A DNA stretch of 49,261 nt from an uncultured Lachnospiraceae bacterium (lineage in GTDB: Bacteria > Bacillota > Clostridia > Lachnospirales > Lachnospiraceae), in the NCBI GenBank assembly GCA_902793845.1, contig CADBFE010000007.1:1-49261 (forward strand), read 5' to 3'. The notes below the pieces were generated by a model. The model did no database searches, was not told the origin of the DNA, and saw only the letters and a list, made by a program, of their open reading frames with translations. Below, in pieces: positions 16,237-25,013 of this stretch. Position 1 is the first letter of the stretch. Every line of letters begins with the position of its first letter. A program made the translations under genes and the position numbers.

Positions 16237-18465
16237 ATGATAAGATTCCTTGAAAAAGAAAACATTTTTAAGATCGACACAGTAACAACATCATACATCA
16301 TCGGAATAGCTGACGGTAAATATCCGGGCCATGCATATTACGGAAGGAGACTGCCGGATGATGATGTGAGCTATTTGATGAGGATAAACGAGGCGCCCTT
16401 TGTGCCATCAAAAAACGGCAGGGACAAGCTCTCGTTTCTCGACTGTTTCCCTATGGAATATCCTGTCCACGGCATAGGCGATTTCAGGGAGGACTGTATA
16501 GCTGTCAGAAACAGGGACGGATACAGCGGACTGGAACTTTTATATGACGGATATGAGATAACAAATGATAAGCCCCATCTTGACGGGCTCCCTCAGACAT
16601 TTGCATCAGATACGGGAGAGTCGGAGACGTTAAAACTATATCTTAAGGATGAGATACTCGGCCTTAAGGTAACCCTCCTCTATACAGTATTTGAGGACAG
16701 CGATGCCGTTGTCCGCAGTGTCATCATGGACAATGAGAGCAGCGATCCGATATACATCACAAAGGCATTGTCGGCATGTATAGATATGGATAATAAGGAT
16801 TTTGAACTCATGACCCTGAACGGATCGTGGGCAAGAGAACGCCATATCCAGAGAAATCCGGTAGGCATCGGATTTGCAGGTGTATCGTCTGTAAGGGGCG
16901 AGACATCCCATCAGCATCATCCGTTTTTAGGCCTCCTGTCAAAAGGGGCAGACGATGACCACGGTGAAGTATACGGTATGCATTTTATCTATTCAGGCAA
17001 TTTCAAGGGCCTTGTATACAGAGGCCAGTTTGACAATGTCAGGATGATGATGGGTATAAATGATGAGGACTTTACATGGAAGCTGGAGCCCGGCAATTCA
17101 TTTATGACGCCGGAAGCAGTCACGGTTTATTCAGGTTCCGGCATCGGAAAGATGACCAGGACCTACCATGACCTGTACCGCAATCATCTGATCAGGAGTC
17201 CGTATAAAGATAAAAAGCGTCCCATACTGATAAACAACTGGGAGGCTACATATTTTGACTTTAATACAGACAAACTCCTGGATATAGCAAGGGAGTCGTC
17301 AAAGCTCGGCATCGAGATGCTGGTAATGGACGACGGATGGTTTGGCAACAGGTATGATGACAACAGGGCTCTCGGAGACTGGTTTGTAAATGAGGAAAAG
17401 ATTAAGGGCGGCCTTAAATATCTGGTAGATGAAGTAAATAAGCTCGGCATGAAATTCGGTATATGGTTTGAGCCTGAGATGATATCACCTGACTCTGACC
17501 TTTACAGAGAGCATCCCGACTGGGCCATAGCGATCCCGGGGAGGACGGCGGGCCTTTGCAGAAACCAGTATGTCCTCGATATCACAAGGGATGAGATAAG
17601 AGATTATATAGTAGAGAGAGTATGCGACATACTGTCGTCTGCAAATATTGAATATGTGAAATGGGATATGAACAGGCAGCTGGCTGACCTTGGATCTAAG
17701 AATCTGCCGTTTGATCGGATGGGAGAACTGTCCCACAGATATACCCTGGCTGTATATGATATGCAGGAGAGGATACTTGAGAGATTCCCTGACATCCTCC
17801 TTGAAAACTGCTCAGGCGGCGGAGCGAGATTTGATCCCGGTATGCTCTACTACAGTCCCCAGATATGGTGCTCGGATGATACGGATGCCATTGAGAGATT
17901 AAAGATCCAGGAGGGTACAGCACTCCTTTATCCCTTATCTACGATGGGCGCCCATGTATCGGTATGTCCAAACCATACGGTAGGCAGAAATACTCCCTTT
18001 GAGACAAGGGGATATGTAGCCCTCGCAGGTACCTTTGGATACGAACTTGATGTGACAAAACTATCCGATGAGGACAAGGCGATGATACCCGGCCAGTGCA
18101 AAATGTATCATAAGTACAGAGATCTGGTGACCATGGGTGACTACTACAGGATAGCTTCATACAGTGGCAACGGATATTTTGATGCATATATGACTGTCTC
18201 AAAGGATAGGAAAGAGGCACTCCTTACATTTGTCCAGGTGATGAACAGGCCAAATGTCCACTCAAGGATCATCAGACTTAAGGGCCTTGACCCGGATGAA
18301 AAGTATCTGATAAAGAAGTTTAACATGGAGACAGGGGAGGACGAGGTATACCTGTCATATATGGAAAAACCTTTATCGGGAGAGACTCTGATGAGCGGCG
18401 GAATCGTTATCGAGAATCTGTGGGGCGACAACCGGGGACTCCTGCTTCATATCGTTAAGGCATAG
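16237..18465 (+). CDS. Alpha-galactosidase, GH36
   Basis: Cytoplasmic enzyme that removes alpha-1,6-galactose side groups from galactomannan or raffinose-type oligosaccharides. An N-terminal beta-sandwich (about 1-320) precedes the catalytic barrel. Catalytic features are clear: MDDGWFG, the nucleophile D477 in KWDMNR, ENCSGGGARFD, and the acid/base D547 in CSDDTDA. The 70-residue spacing between the two carboxylates equals that in characterised Gram-positive GH36 enzymes. Length (742 aa) is typical, and no signal peptide is visible. It starts 1 bp after the tail ORF that follows beta-mannosidase, so the two glycosidase genes form one unit suited to galactomannan oligosaccharides. Confidence 0.94.
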   Translation: MIRFLEKENIFKIDTVTTSYIIGIADGKYPGHAYYGRRLPDDDVSYLMRINEAPFVPSKNGRDKLSFLDCFPMEYPVHGIGDFREDCIAVRNRDGYSGLELLYDGYEITNDKPHLDGLPQTFASDTGESETLKLYLKDEILGLKVTLLYTVFEDSDAVVRSVIMDNESSDPIYITKALSACIDMDNKDFELMTLNGSWARERHIQRNPVGIGFAGVSSVRGETSHQHHPFLGLLSKGADDDHGEVYGMHFIYSGNFKGLVYRGQFDNVRMMMGINDEDFTWKLEPGNSFMTPEAVTVYSGSGIGKMTRTYHDLYRNHLIRSPYKDKKRPILINNWEATYFDFNTDKLLDIARESSKLGIEMLVMDDGWFGNRYDDNRALGDWFVNEEKIKGGLKYLVDEVNKLGMKFGIWFEPEMISPDSDLYREHPDWAIAIPGRTAGLCRNQYVLDITRDEIRDYIVERVCDILSSANIEYVKWDMNRQLADLGSKNLPFDRMGELSHRYTLAVYDMQERILERFPDILLENCSGGGARFDPGMLYYSPQIWCSDDTDAIERLKIQEGTALLYPLSTMGAHVSVCPNHTVGRNTPFETRGYVALAGTFGYELDVTKLSDEDKAMIPGQCKMYHKYRDLVTMGDYYRIASYSGNGYFDAYMTVSKDRKEALLTFVQVMNRPNVHSRIIRLKGLDPDEKYLIKKFNMETGEDEVYLSYMEKPLSGETLMSGGIVIENLWGDNRGLLLHIVKA

Positions 18466-18471
18466 AATTCC

Positions 18472-18500
18472 TTGACTTAATATTAAACATAATATATTAT
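18472..18500 (+). promoter_or_regulatory. Sigma-A-type promoter for first CGN lipoprotein
   Basis: TTGACT (18472-18477), a 17-base spacer and TATTAT (18495-18500) lie in the 100-bp gap before the lipoprotein gene at 18566; five of six bases match at each box. Confidence 0.65.
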
Positions 18501-18565
18501 TGCGTTGTAATAAATTTGAAACATTTTGGAAAGGATTTGTAATTTTCTGACCGGGTGACAAATTA

Positions 18566-19951
18566 ATGCAACGCAATTTTTTTACTTTAATAAAGAGAAT
18601 AGGAATCCCTGTCTTGATGGCCGTCCTGGTCATCGCTAGCCTCACGGGATGCGGCAACAGATTAAAGACGCTGCCCGCAGTATCCACGGATAATATCACT
18701 ACCCCCGTGGCAGGCAAAAACGGAGAGGAGTATATCTCCCCTGAGAATCAGGCTATCATCAGCGCAGTCAGCAGCTATGAAACAGTATTTGGAAACCTTG
18801 AGAGTATCAGCATCTATGACAGAAAGGATAATGTCAGGACAAAGGAAAATGCCACCATCTATGCAAAGGCAGTCACCAATCTGGCTTATGCCACATATAC
18901 ATATTACCTTAAGTGCGACATGCTCTATGACAGGGATGTAAAGGCATGGACCGTATCGGCAGTATCCTATGATGAGAACAATCCTTTTAATATGGATGTG
19001 ACCCTCACATATGATACGGATATTATTAAAGAAGATATCGTAGCCAATGAGTACTCGTTTTACTTTAGCGATGTCGAGACGTATGTAAAGCCCGACAGTA
19101 TAGATGAGGTGACGATAAACAGCATCTCATGCAATACGATAGATGAGTACAGGGCAGGCAGCTATTATGACATAACATTTACCTTAAAGGACGGATATTA
19201 TTATTACGACTGTGAAGGTAAAGTTACTTATATATATTACAGACCTGACTATTACGGCGAGGAGTGCATCAATTACTACGGATGCGAGGCGACATTAACG
19301 AGCAGATATGTGGACCCGGATACAAAGGTGAGACTGTCCGATTCATCGATGCTCCAGGATCTCCTCGACTATGGATATGAGATAGGCAGTGATGATTACA
19401 AATCCCTGATCGTATCGGACCTCATCGATTCATATACATTTGATGAGCCTGTTTATACGGATACGGACTGTACGAGGCATATGTCCCTGGTGCTCGGTGC
19501 CACAGAGGGTGTCATGATGAATTATGATATCGAGTACAGGTATGTCTACAGTGACGGTGCATGGTCGATCGATTATATAAATGCGTACAGGGCAGAGGAG
19601 AGCTACACCATCACAGAGGACTTTTACGGTAATTATGAGGGACCTGTGGTAGTCGGCGAAGAGGAGGTCGGCATCATCAAGATCGCCATAGAGGATTACG
19701 ATCCGGAGGAAAATAAATTTACCGGATATGTCCAGTACACCAAAGATAATGATTTCTCCACGGCGGAGGTCGTATCGTTTACCGGCAAGTATGTAGGCTA
19801 TGACTGGCAGGTATCCCTTGATTTTGAAAAGAAGATCACGTTTTCGGGGTACATCGGTAAAAAGACGATATCTCTGTATATAGATCCCAATGACGGTATA
19901 TTAAAGACAGAGACAAAAGACTCGGCCAGTATAGATGTCTGGAAACAGTAA
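18566..19951 (+). CDS. Lipoprotein of unknown function, tandem paralogue 1
   Basis: Predicted surface lipoprotein with a long signal region ending in LTGC (Cys29). Just after the cysteine the motif GNRLKTLPAVSTDN closely matches the downstream paralogue (GNPLKSLPEVGSDN). The mature protein is rich in Tyr, Asp and Thr and shows predicted beta-structure. A repeated pattern of the type SISIYDRKDN (about 80) also appears in the paralogue as EVTVYDRKDD. The C-terminal part, with YGNYEGPVV, then IAIEDYD and GYVQYT, resembles a lipocalin- or calycin-like barrel (inference). No known enzyme domain is recognised. A GGGTGA site precedes the ATG and the gene has its own promoter. Confidence 0.7.
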   Translation: MQRNFFTLIKRIGIPVLMAVLVIASLTGCGNRLKTLPAVSTDNITTPVAGKNGEEYISPENQAIISAVSSYETVFGNLESISIYDRKDNVRTKENATIYAKAVTNLAYATYTYYLKCDMLYDRDVKAWTVSAVSYDENNPFNMDVTLTYDTDIIKEDIVANEYSFYFSDVETYVKPDSIDEVTINSISCNTIDEYRAGSYYDITFTLKDGYYYYDCEGKVTYIYYRPDYYGEECINYYGCEATLTSRYVDPDTKVRLSDSSMLQDLLDYGYEIGSDDYKSLIVSDLIDSYTFDEPVYTDTDCTRHMSLVLGATEGVMMNYDIEYRYVYSDGAWSIDYINAYRAEESYTITEDFYGNYEGPVVVGEEEVGIIKIAIEDYDPEENKFTGYVQYTKDNDFSTAEVVSFTGKYVGYDWQVSLDFEKKITFSGYIGKKTISLYIDPNDGILKTETKDSASIDVWKQ

Positions 19952-19960
19952 ATCTATTTC

Positions 19961-19989
19961 TTGAATGAGAATGTATTATAAGGTATAAT
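19961..19989 (+). promoter_or_regulatory. Sigma-A-type promoter for second CGN lipoprotein
   Basis: TTGAAT (19961-19966), a 17-base spacer and a perfect TATAAT (19984-19989) lie 64 bases upstream of the ATG at 20053. Confidence 0.75.
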
Positions 19990-20052
19990 TAACAATTGAT
20001 CGGGAAACCGGTCAGGGAGAAAATGGGATATTTTGAAAAAAGGAGAAAAAAG

Positions 20053-21423
20053 ATGAAGAAAAAGTTGATGGTGGCTTTGGCAGCTGTCATGGCTGCATGT
20101 GCACTCACAGCATGCGGAAACCCTCTTAAGTCACTTCCTGAAGTAGGCAGCGACAACCTGGTTGATCTCGTTGATGAGAATGAGGACAAGAACCAGGCTG
20201 CAGCAGCTATCCTCAAGAAGATCAAGAAGGATGACCTTGCTATCGGTGATGTTGAGGAAGTAACTGTTTATGACAGAAAGGATGATGAGGACGGCAAGGA
20301 AAAGTCTGATGTCTATGTACAGATCACATCCGAGTCAGATATGGCTTCATATACAACATATTATGTGTTTACCATGAAGTATGACAGCGATTCAAAAGAC
20401 TGGGAAGTAAAGAAGTACGAAGCAGATGATGATGAAGATATCGAGGTTGAGTTTACATCAGGTATGGACGATGAGGACATCCTCGATGATATCATCAACA
20501 AGGAATATTCAATCTATGTGGAAGATGAGGAAGGCAATTACTACTACCTCTATCCTACAACAGACACTGTAAGCGACTTTACAGTATCAGAGCCTGATAT
20601 AACAGTTGATTCATCAGAGCACCTTCTCATCGACTATGATGTGACAATGACTATCACTTCAGGAATGTACTTCTACTCTGTAGAGGGTACAGTTGAGTAC
20701 TCATTCTGGATTGACGGCGGATCAGAGGACCTTTACTTTAACTATGGTGATTACAGCCTCGTGAGCAGAGAGATCGATCCTGAGATCGGTGATACATTCT
20801 CAGAGGAAGCAATGCTTACAGATTTTGATTCATGTGAATTTGCAATCGGAGATAAGGTTGTGTCATCTGCTGATTTCGCAAGCTACTCATTCAGGGATAT
20901 CTATTTCGGAACAGATTATGCATATGATTACATTGATTATACCCTTGAGGTTATTGATGGTGTTCAGCTTGAGTATTGTGCATACCTTTACTATGATTAT
21001 GACGGAAGCTCATACTCTCTTGATAAGTACTCTTGCTACAATTCCTACAACTATGAGACAACATATACAGACGATGTGCTCGGTACATGGTCAGGTGCTT
21101 ATATAGAAAGTTATTATAATGATGACGGAAAGAAGATAGCGACAATAGATTTGGTAATCGAAGATTACAGCAACAATCAGGGATATATCTACGGTACAGC
21201 AACTATTACAGAGATTGAGTCGGGAGAGACAACTGAGGAGAGTTTTGAAGGATATTATTCTTCAAGCGGATATCTTTATATTAGTTTTGATGACACAGTG
21301 TATATTTACTTTGATAATCAGAAGCATTACGAGTATTTATATTCAATGTATCTGTATCCTCAGAACGACGGAAGCCTCGAATATGAGGGATCATATGAGT
21401 CTTGCACATTTACAAGACAATAA
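20053..21423 (+). CDS. Lipoprotein of unknown function, tandem paralogue 2
   Basis: A 456-residue lipoprotein, signal ending in LTAC (Cys21), paralogous to the gene just upstream: both share the GN-x-LK-x-LP start, a VYDRKDD segment and a Tyr/Asp-rich beta-structured body. The C-terminal domain (about 340-456, LGTWSGAYI, then IDLVIEDYS and YIYGTATI, then SFEGYYSS) follows the same order as in paralogue 1. Most likely the pair arose by tandem duplication and then diverged. The ATG at 20053 with AGGAG 7 bases upstream is preferred to the TTG at 19996, which lies just downstream of the -10 box. The protein is very acidic, and a terminator follows the gene. Confidence 0.72.
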   Translation: MKKKLMVALAAVMAACALTACGNPLKSLPEVGSDNLVDLVDENEDKNQAAAAILKKIKKDDLAIGDVEEVTVYDRKDDEDGKEKSDVYVQITSESDMASYTTYYVFTMKYDSDSKDWEVKKYEADDDEDIEVEFTSGMDDEDILDDIINKEYSIYVEDEEGNYYYLYPTTDTVSDFTVSEPDITVDSSEHLLIDYDVTMTITSGMYFYSVEGTVEYSFWIDGGSEDLYFNYGDYSLVSREIDPEIGDTFSEEAMLTDFDSCEFAIGDKVVSSADFASYSFRDIYFGTDYAYDYIDYTLEVIDGVQLEYCAYLYYDYDGSSYSLDKYSCYNSYNYETTYTDDVLGTWSGAYIESYYNDDGKKIATIDLVIEDYSNNQGYIYGTATITEIESGETTEESFEGYYSSSGYLYISFDDTVYIYFDNQKHYEYLYSMYLYPQNDGSLEYEGSYESCTFTRQ

Positions 21424-21445
21424 TACCGTTACATGAGTTTATTAA

Positions 21446-21473
21446 GGGACCGGTATAGCCGGTCCCTTTTTTA
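21446..21473 (+). terminator. Rho-independent terminator after the lipoprotein pair
   Basis: GGGACCGG and CCGGTCCC form an 8-bp GC-rich stem around TATAG, followed by T6. The remaining 164 bp to the epimerase gene are AT-rich with a TATAAT at 21544-21549 but no convincing -35. Confidence 0.85.
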
Positions 21474-21637
21474 CTTTACAAAAACAGTTAATAAAACATC
21501 ATTTTTTAAGTAATCGATACTTTATTTTAAGTTAATATTTTATTATAATTAAGTGTGTTTACAGGGAAAATTATTAGTAAATTTTTCCTATTTTGTTAGC
21601 ACATGTAATCGGTGTATTTTGAATTGGAGGTTATTGT

Positions 21638-22816
21638 ATGACGCCTGCTGTGATGAAGGAAGAGATCAGAAGGGAACTGACAGAGAATATTATCCCCTTC
21701 TGGAAGAGTTTAAGGGATAATGAGTACGGAGGCTACTACGGTTATCTTGACTATGACCTAAAGCTTGATAAGAAAGCGGTCAAGGGATGTATATTAAATA
21801 ACCGTATCACATGGTTTTTCTCAAATGCCTATATGGCACTGGGAGATGAGAGCCTGCTGGACGAGGCCCGTCACGGATATGAATTTTTAAGAGATAAATG
21901 TATAGATAAGGTAAACGGCGGTGTCTACTGGTCGATGACATACGACGGAAAGCCTGAGGATACCACAAAGCATACATACAATCAGGCATTCTGCATTTAC
22001 GCACTGTCATCCTACTATGCGGCCAGCGGAGATACGGAGGCTCTGGACCTGGCATATAAACTGTTTGATATTATAGAAGATAAATGTACAGACGACCTTG
22101 GATATATGGAAGCGTTTACCGCGGACTTTAAGCCCGAGAGCAATGAAAAGCTGTCGGAAAACGGTGTCATGGCAGACAAGACCATGAACACTCTCCTCCA
22201 TGTATTTGAGGCATACACCGAGCTCCTCAGGGTAGATGAGAGACCGGCGGTAAAGGACAGATTAAAGTGGATGATGGATGTCTTTGCTGACAAGATGTAC
22301 AATCCGTCCCTCCACAGACAGGAAGTATTTTTTGACAGAGAGTACAACTCTCTCATAGATCTCCATTCATACGGTCACGACATAGAGACATCGTGGCTCA
22401 TAGACAGGGGAGTCGATGTGGTCGACGACCCGGCATACAGAGAAAAGATGACGCCGATCACAAAAGATCTGGCAGATAATGTATACAAGGTAGCATTTGA
22501 CGGTCACTCTCTTGCAAACGAGTGCGAGAGGGGCAAAGTTGATGAAAAGAGGGTCTGGTGGGTTCAGGCCGAGACCGTCGTAGGCTTCATAAACGCATAC
22601 CAGCATGCAAGGGACAGGGAGGAATATCTCGACGCTGCCATGGCAGAGTGGGAATTTATCAGGGACAGGCAGATAGATCACCGTCCCGGCTCCGAGTGGT
22701 TTTCGGAGGTGTCACCTGACGGTGAGCCCAATCCCGCCAAGGAGATAGTAGAGCCCTGGAAATGTCCGTATCATAACGGCCGCATGTGTCTGGAAGTTAT
22801 GGAGAGAATAGTATGA
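21638..22816 (+). CDS. Cellobiose 2-epimerase family protein (AGE superfamily)
   Basis: Cytoplasmic isomerase of the N-acylglucosamine/cellobiose 2-epimerase superfamily, an (alpha/alpha)6 barrel. It would interconvert the reducing-end glucose and mannose of beta-1,4-disaccharides (cellobiose or mannobiose). Conserved features include the N-terminal FWKSLRDNEYGGYYGYLD, KHTYNQAFCIYALSSYY, histidines in TMNTLLHVFEAY and DLHSYGHDIETSWLI, WWVQAETVVGF, EWFSEVSPDG and the final CPYHNGRM. The EWF and PYHNGRM pattern points to cellobiose 2-epimerase rather than renin-binding-type epimerases. Its 392 residues are usual. A TTGGAGG site precedes the ATG. The neighbouring beta-mannosidase and alpha-galactosidase suggest a role in mannan degradation. 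Confidence 0.88.
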   Translation: MTPAVMKEEIRRELTENIIPFWKSLRDNEYGGYYGYLDYDLKLDKKAVKGCILNNRITWFFSNAYMALGDESLLDEARHGYEFLRDKCIDKVNGGVYWSMTYDGKPEDTTKHTYNQAFCIYALSSYYAASGDTEALDLAYKLFDIIEDKCTDDLGYMEAFTADFKPESNEKLSENGVMADKTMNTLLHVFEAYTELLRVDERPAVKDRLKWMMDVFADKMYNPSLHRQEVFFDREYNSLIDLHSYGHDIETSWLIDRGVDVVDDPAYREKMTPITKDLADNVYKVAFDGHSLANECERGKVDEKRVWWVQAETVVGFINAYQHARDREEYLDAAMAEWEFIRDRQIDHRPGSEWFSEVSPDGEPNPAKEIVEPWKCPYHNGRMCLEVMERIV

Positions 22817-23808
22817 TAAACAGTGTTACCATGAGTGATATCGCCAAAGAGCTTGGCGTAAGTACGGTTACGGTCTCAAAGGCCCTCTCCGACAAGGACG
22901 GAGTCAGCGAGGCTGTGCGTCAGAAGATAAAGGATAAGGCAGAGGAGATGGGATACCGATACAATTCCATGGCCCGTTCCATGAAGGACGGCGTCAGCGG
23001 CAATGTAGGTGTGCTTGTCTCTGAGAGATATTTTTCCGACAATGCATTTTATTCCAATCTGTATAAGAGGAATGTGACCGATCTGGCAGCCCTCGGGTAT
23101 TCATGCATACTTGAGATAATCACAAGGTCTGACCAGGAGGAGGGGATCCTCCCCAATATGGTGATAAATAACAAGGTAGACGGTATAATAATACTCGGAC
23201 ACCTCAGAAGTGCATATATCGCAAAGATTGCGGAGATAGGACTCCCCTATATATTCGAGGACTTTTACGATCAGAAGTCAGATGCGGACTCTGTCGTATC
23301 CGATAATGTATACGGATGCTATCAGCTGACCAATTACCTGATCAAAAAAGGCTTTACCAGGATGGCTTTTGTGGGCAGTATCAAATCCACAAGCTCCATC
23401 ATGGACAGATATTTGGGATATTACAAGGGCCTCCTTGAAAATGATATCCCGTTAAGAAAAGACTGGATAATACCGGACCGGGATGAGATATCGAGTTTTG
23501 ACAGGGTAGCACTCCCGGATGATATGCCGGAAGCTTTTGTGTGCAACTGCGACGAGGCAGCGTACAAGCTGGTCCTCCAGTTAAAGGAGTCCGGATATGA
23601 TGTACCGGGCCAGGTATCAGTAGTGGGATTTGATGATTTCATATATGCATCATTTAGCTATCCCAAGCTCACGACCTACAGGGTGGGGCTCGAGACCATG
23701 AGTGAGACTGTGGTTGATGCCATAGTAAAAAAGATCAAGGATCCCGGATACCGCATAGGACGAAAAGTCGTAGGCGGTAGCATAGTAATAAGAGAATCTG
23801 TAAAATAA
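22813..23808 (+). CDS. LacI-family transcriptional regulator
   Basis: DNA-binding regulator with an N-terminal helix-turn-helix (TMSDIAKELGVSTVTVSKAL, about residues 6-25) and hinge region, followed by a periplasmic-binding-protein-like sensor domain. The sensor carries the family's late SVVGFDDFIYASFSYPKLTTYR signature. It most probably represses or activates the surrounding glycoside genes in response to an oligosaccharide. The start at 22813 overlaps the epimerase stop (ATGA) with GGAGAG upstream, so the regulator is cotranscribed and translationally coupled with the epimerase. A longer version starting at 22786 lacks a ribosome site. No clear LacI-type CG-centred operator was located by eye. 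Confidence 0.92.
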   Translation: MINSVTMSDIAKELGVSTVTVSKALSDKDGVSEAVRQKIKDKAEEMGYRYNSMARSMKDGVSGNVGVLVSERYFSDNAFYSNLYKRNVTDLAALGYSCILEIITRSDQEEGILPNMVINNKVDGIIILGHLRSAYIAKIAEIGLPYIFEDFYDQKSDADSVVSDNVYGCYQLTNYLIKKGFTRMAFVGSIKSTSSIMDRYLGYYKGLLENDIPLRKDWIIPDRDEISSFDRVALPDDMPEAFVCNCDEAAYKLVLQLKESGYDVPGQVSVVGFDDFIYASFSYPKLTTYRVGLETMSETVVDAIVKKIKDPGYRIGRKVVGGSIVIRESVK

Positions 23809-23809
23809 T

Positions 23810-24145
23810 ATGAGTCTGTTTAATAAAAAGAAAAAAGAAGTATACGGTGAGGACTGGGTCAGCAGCGCAGTAGAGGCGGAAGGAGAGATCACATCCGTCG
23901 CAGACGAGAGACTGAAAGTAGCGGAGACAGTATCAACCACCCTATCTGAAGAAGAGGAAGAGTACTGGGCAGAGATGACAAAAAAACGTCTCGCAAGTGA
24001 GAAGGAGACAAGGATCCGTATCAGAGCTGCGATTATTATATTTATAATAATGTGTATCTCGCTGGTGGCGCTCCTCATATGGTACTCCCATACAGGCGGC
24101 GGAGTATTTCCCTGGAGATGCCCGTTTAAACACTGCCCGTTTTAA
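23810..24145 (+). CDS. Small single-pass membrane protein
   Basis: A 111-residue protein beginning one base after the LacI-family stop codon. The N-terminal 70 residues are hydrophilic and very acidic, with a charged start SLFNKKKKEVYGEDW and EEEEEYWAEMTKKR. One transmembrane helix spans about residues 74-93, leaving a short Cys-containing end (WRCPFKHCPF) outside. No family is recognised. The ribosome site is weak, so translation probably depends on coupling with the upstream gene. The two C-terminal cysteines spaced five apart could form a disulphide or bind metal (inference). Confidence 0.65.
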   Translation: MSLFNKKKKEVYGEDWVSSAVEAEGEITSVADERLKVAETVSTTLSEEEEEYWAEMTKKRLASEKETRIRIRAAIIIFIIMCISLVALLIWYSHTGGGVFPWRCPFKHCPF

Positions 24146-24175
24146 TTACAGATCATTATTTTAAGGAGAATAAAT

Positions 24176-25003
24176 ATGGCAAGAATAGTATCTGATTCGT
24201 CAGCTGACATGCTTAAGTTTGAGGGTGTTGATTTTAAGTCAGTACCCATGAGCATATCCACAAGCGAGAGGACATTTACCGACGATGAGCTCCTCGATAC
24301 AGGTGAGCTCCTCGATTATATGGAAAAGTATAACGGCAGATCGTTTACCGCATGTCCCGGTACGCAAAGCTGGCTCGATGCTTTTGAGGGAGCGGATGTT
24401 ATCTATGTAGTGACTCTTACAAGCGGCCTGTCAGGTACATACAACTCTGCACTCGTTGCGGCAGACATGTATATGGATGAGCATCCCGAGGCAAAGATCC
24501 ATGTGTTTGACTCACTTACGACAGGGCCGGAGATGCGTCTCATCATTGAAAAGATCGCCGAGTTTGACAAGGCAGGCAAGAGTTTTGAGGATATCGTGAT
24601 GCTGATCGAGGCCTATAAAAAGCAGACCGGAATATTCTTCTCGTTCAGATCGCTTCACAATCTTGCACAGAACGGAAGAGTAAAGAAACTGGCAGCGGCA
24701 GCAGTCGGAGTGCTGGGTCTGCGCATCGTGGGTACAGGCTCGCCTGAGGGAACCCTTGAGGTAAATGCCAAGAGAAAGGGCGATAATCATGCGGCAGCCG
24801 AGATATTCCACCAGATGGAGGAGAGACATTATAACGGTGGCAGGATCCGTATATGTCATACCGATAATGAAGAGCTTGCAAGGAAATATATTCATATTAT
24901 CAAAAAGAGATGGCCGGACTGCGATGTGAAGGCGTATCCTTCAAGAGGACTGATAGCATATTACGCCGAACGAGGTGGTATAATATTGGCAGCAGAGCTT
25001 TAG
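24176..25003 (+). CDS. DegV family fatty-acid-binding protein
   Basis: Cytoplasmic protein of the DegV/FakB family, which binds a fatty acid and presents it to the kinase FakA so that it can be phosphorylated for phospholipid synthesis. The N-terminal IVSDSSADM, the T-x-SGLSGTYNSA loop (TLTSGLSGTYNSALVA) and GGIILAAEL near the end are family marks. Another mark is the RSLHNLAQNGRVKKLAAAAVGVLGLRIV helix. The 275-residue length fits. A strong AAGGAG site precedes the ATG, and the GH13 gene follows 10 bp later. No FakA kinase is encoded in the window, so any partner lies elsewhere. Confidence 0.92.
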   Translation: MARIVSDSSADMLKFEGVDFKSVPMSISTSERTFTDDELLDTGELLDYMEKYNGRSFTACPGTQSWLDAFEGADVIYVVTLTSGLSGTYNSALVAADMYMDEHPEAKIHVFDSLTTGPEMRLIIEKIAEFDKAGKSFEDIVMLIEAYKKQTGIFFSFRSLHNLAQNGRVKKLAAAAVGVLGLRIVGTGSPEGTLEVNAKRKGDNHAAAEIFHQMEERHYNGGRIRICHTDNEELARKYIHIIKKRWPDCDVKAYPSRGLIAYYAERGGIILAAEL

Positions 25004-25013
25004 GAGATGTACG

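Noticed and set aside
21564-21588. GGGAAAA/TTTTTCC inverted repeat before the epimerase gene
   Set aside because: Only six pairs in AT-rich DNA with mismatches inside; not distinguishable from chance.
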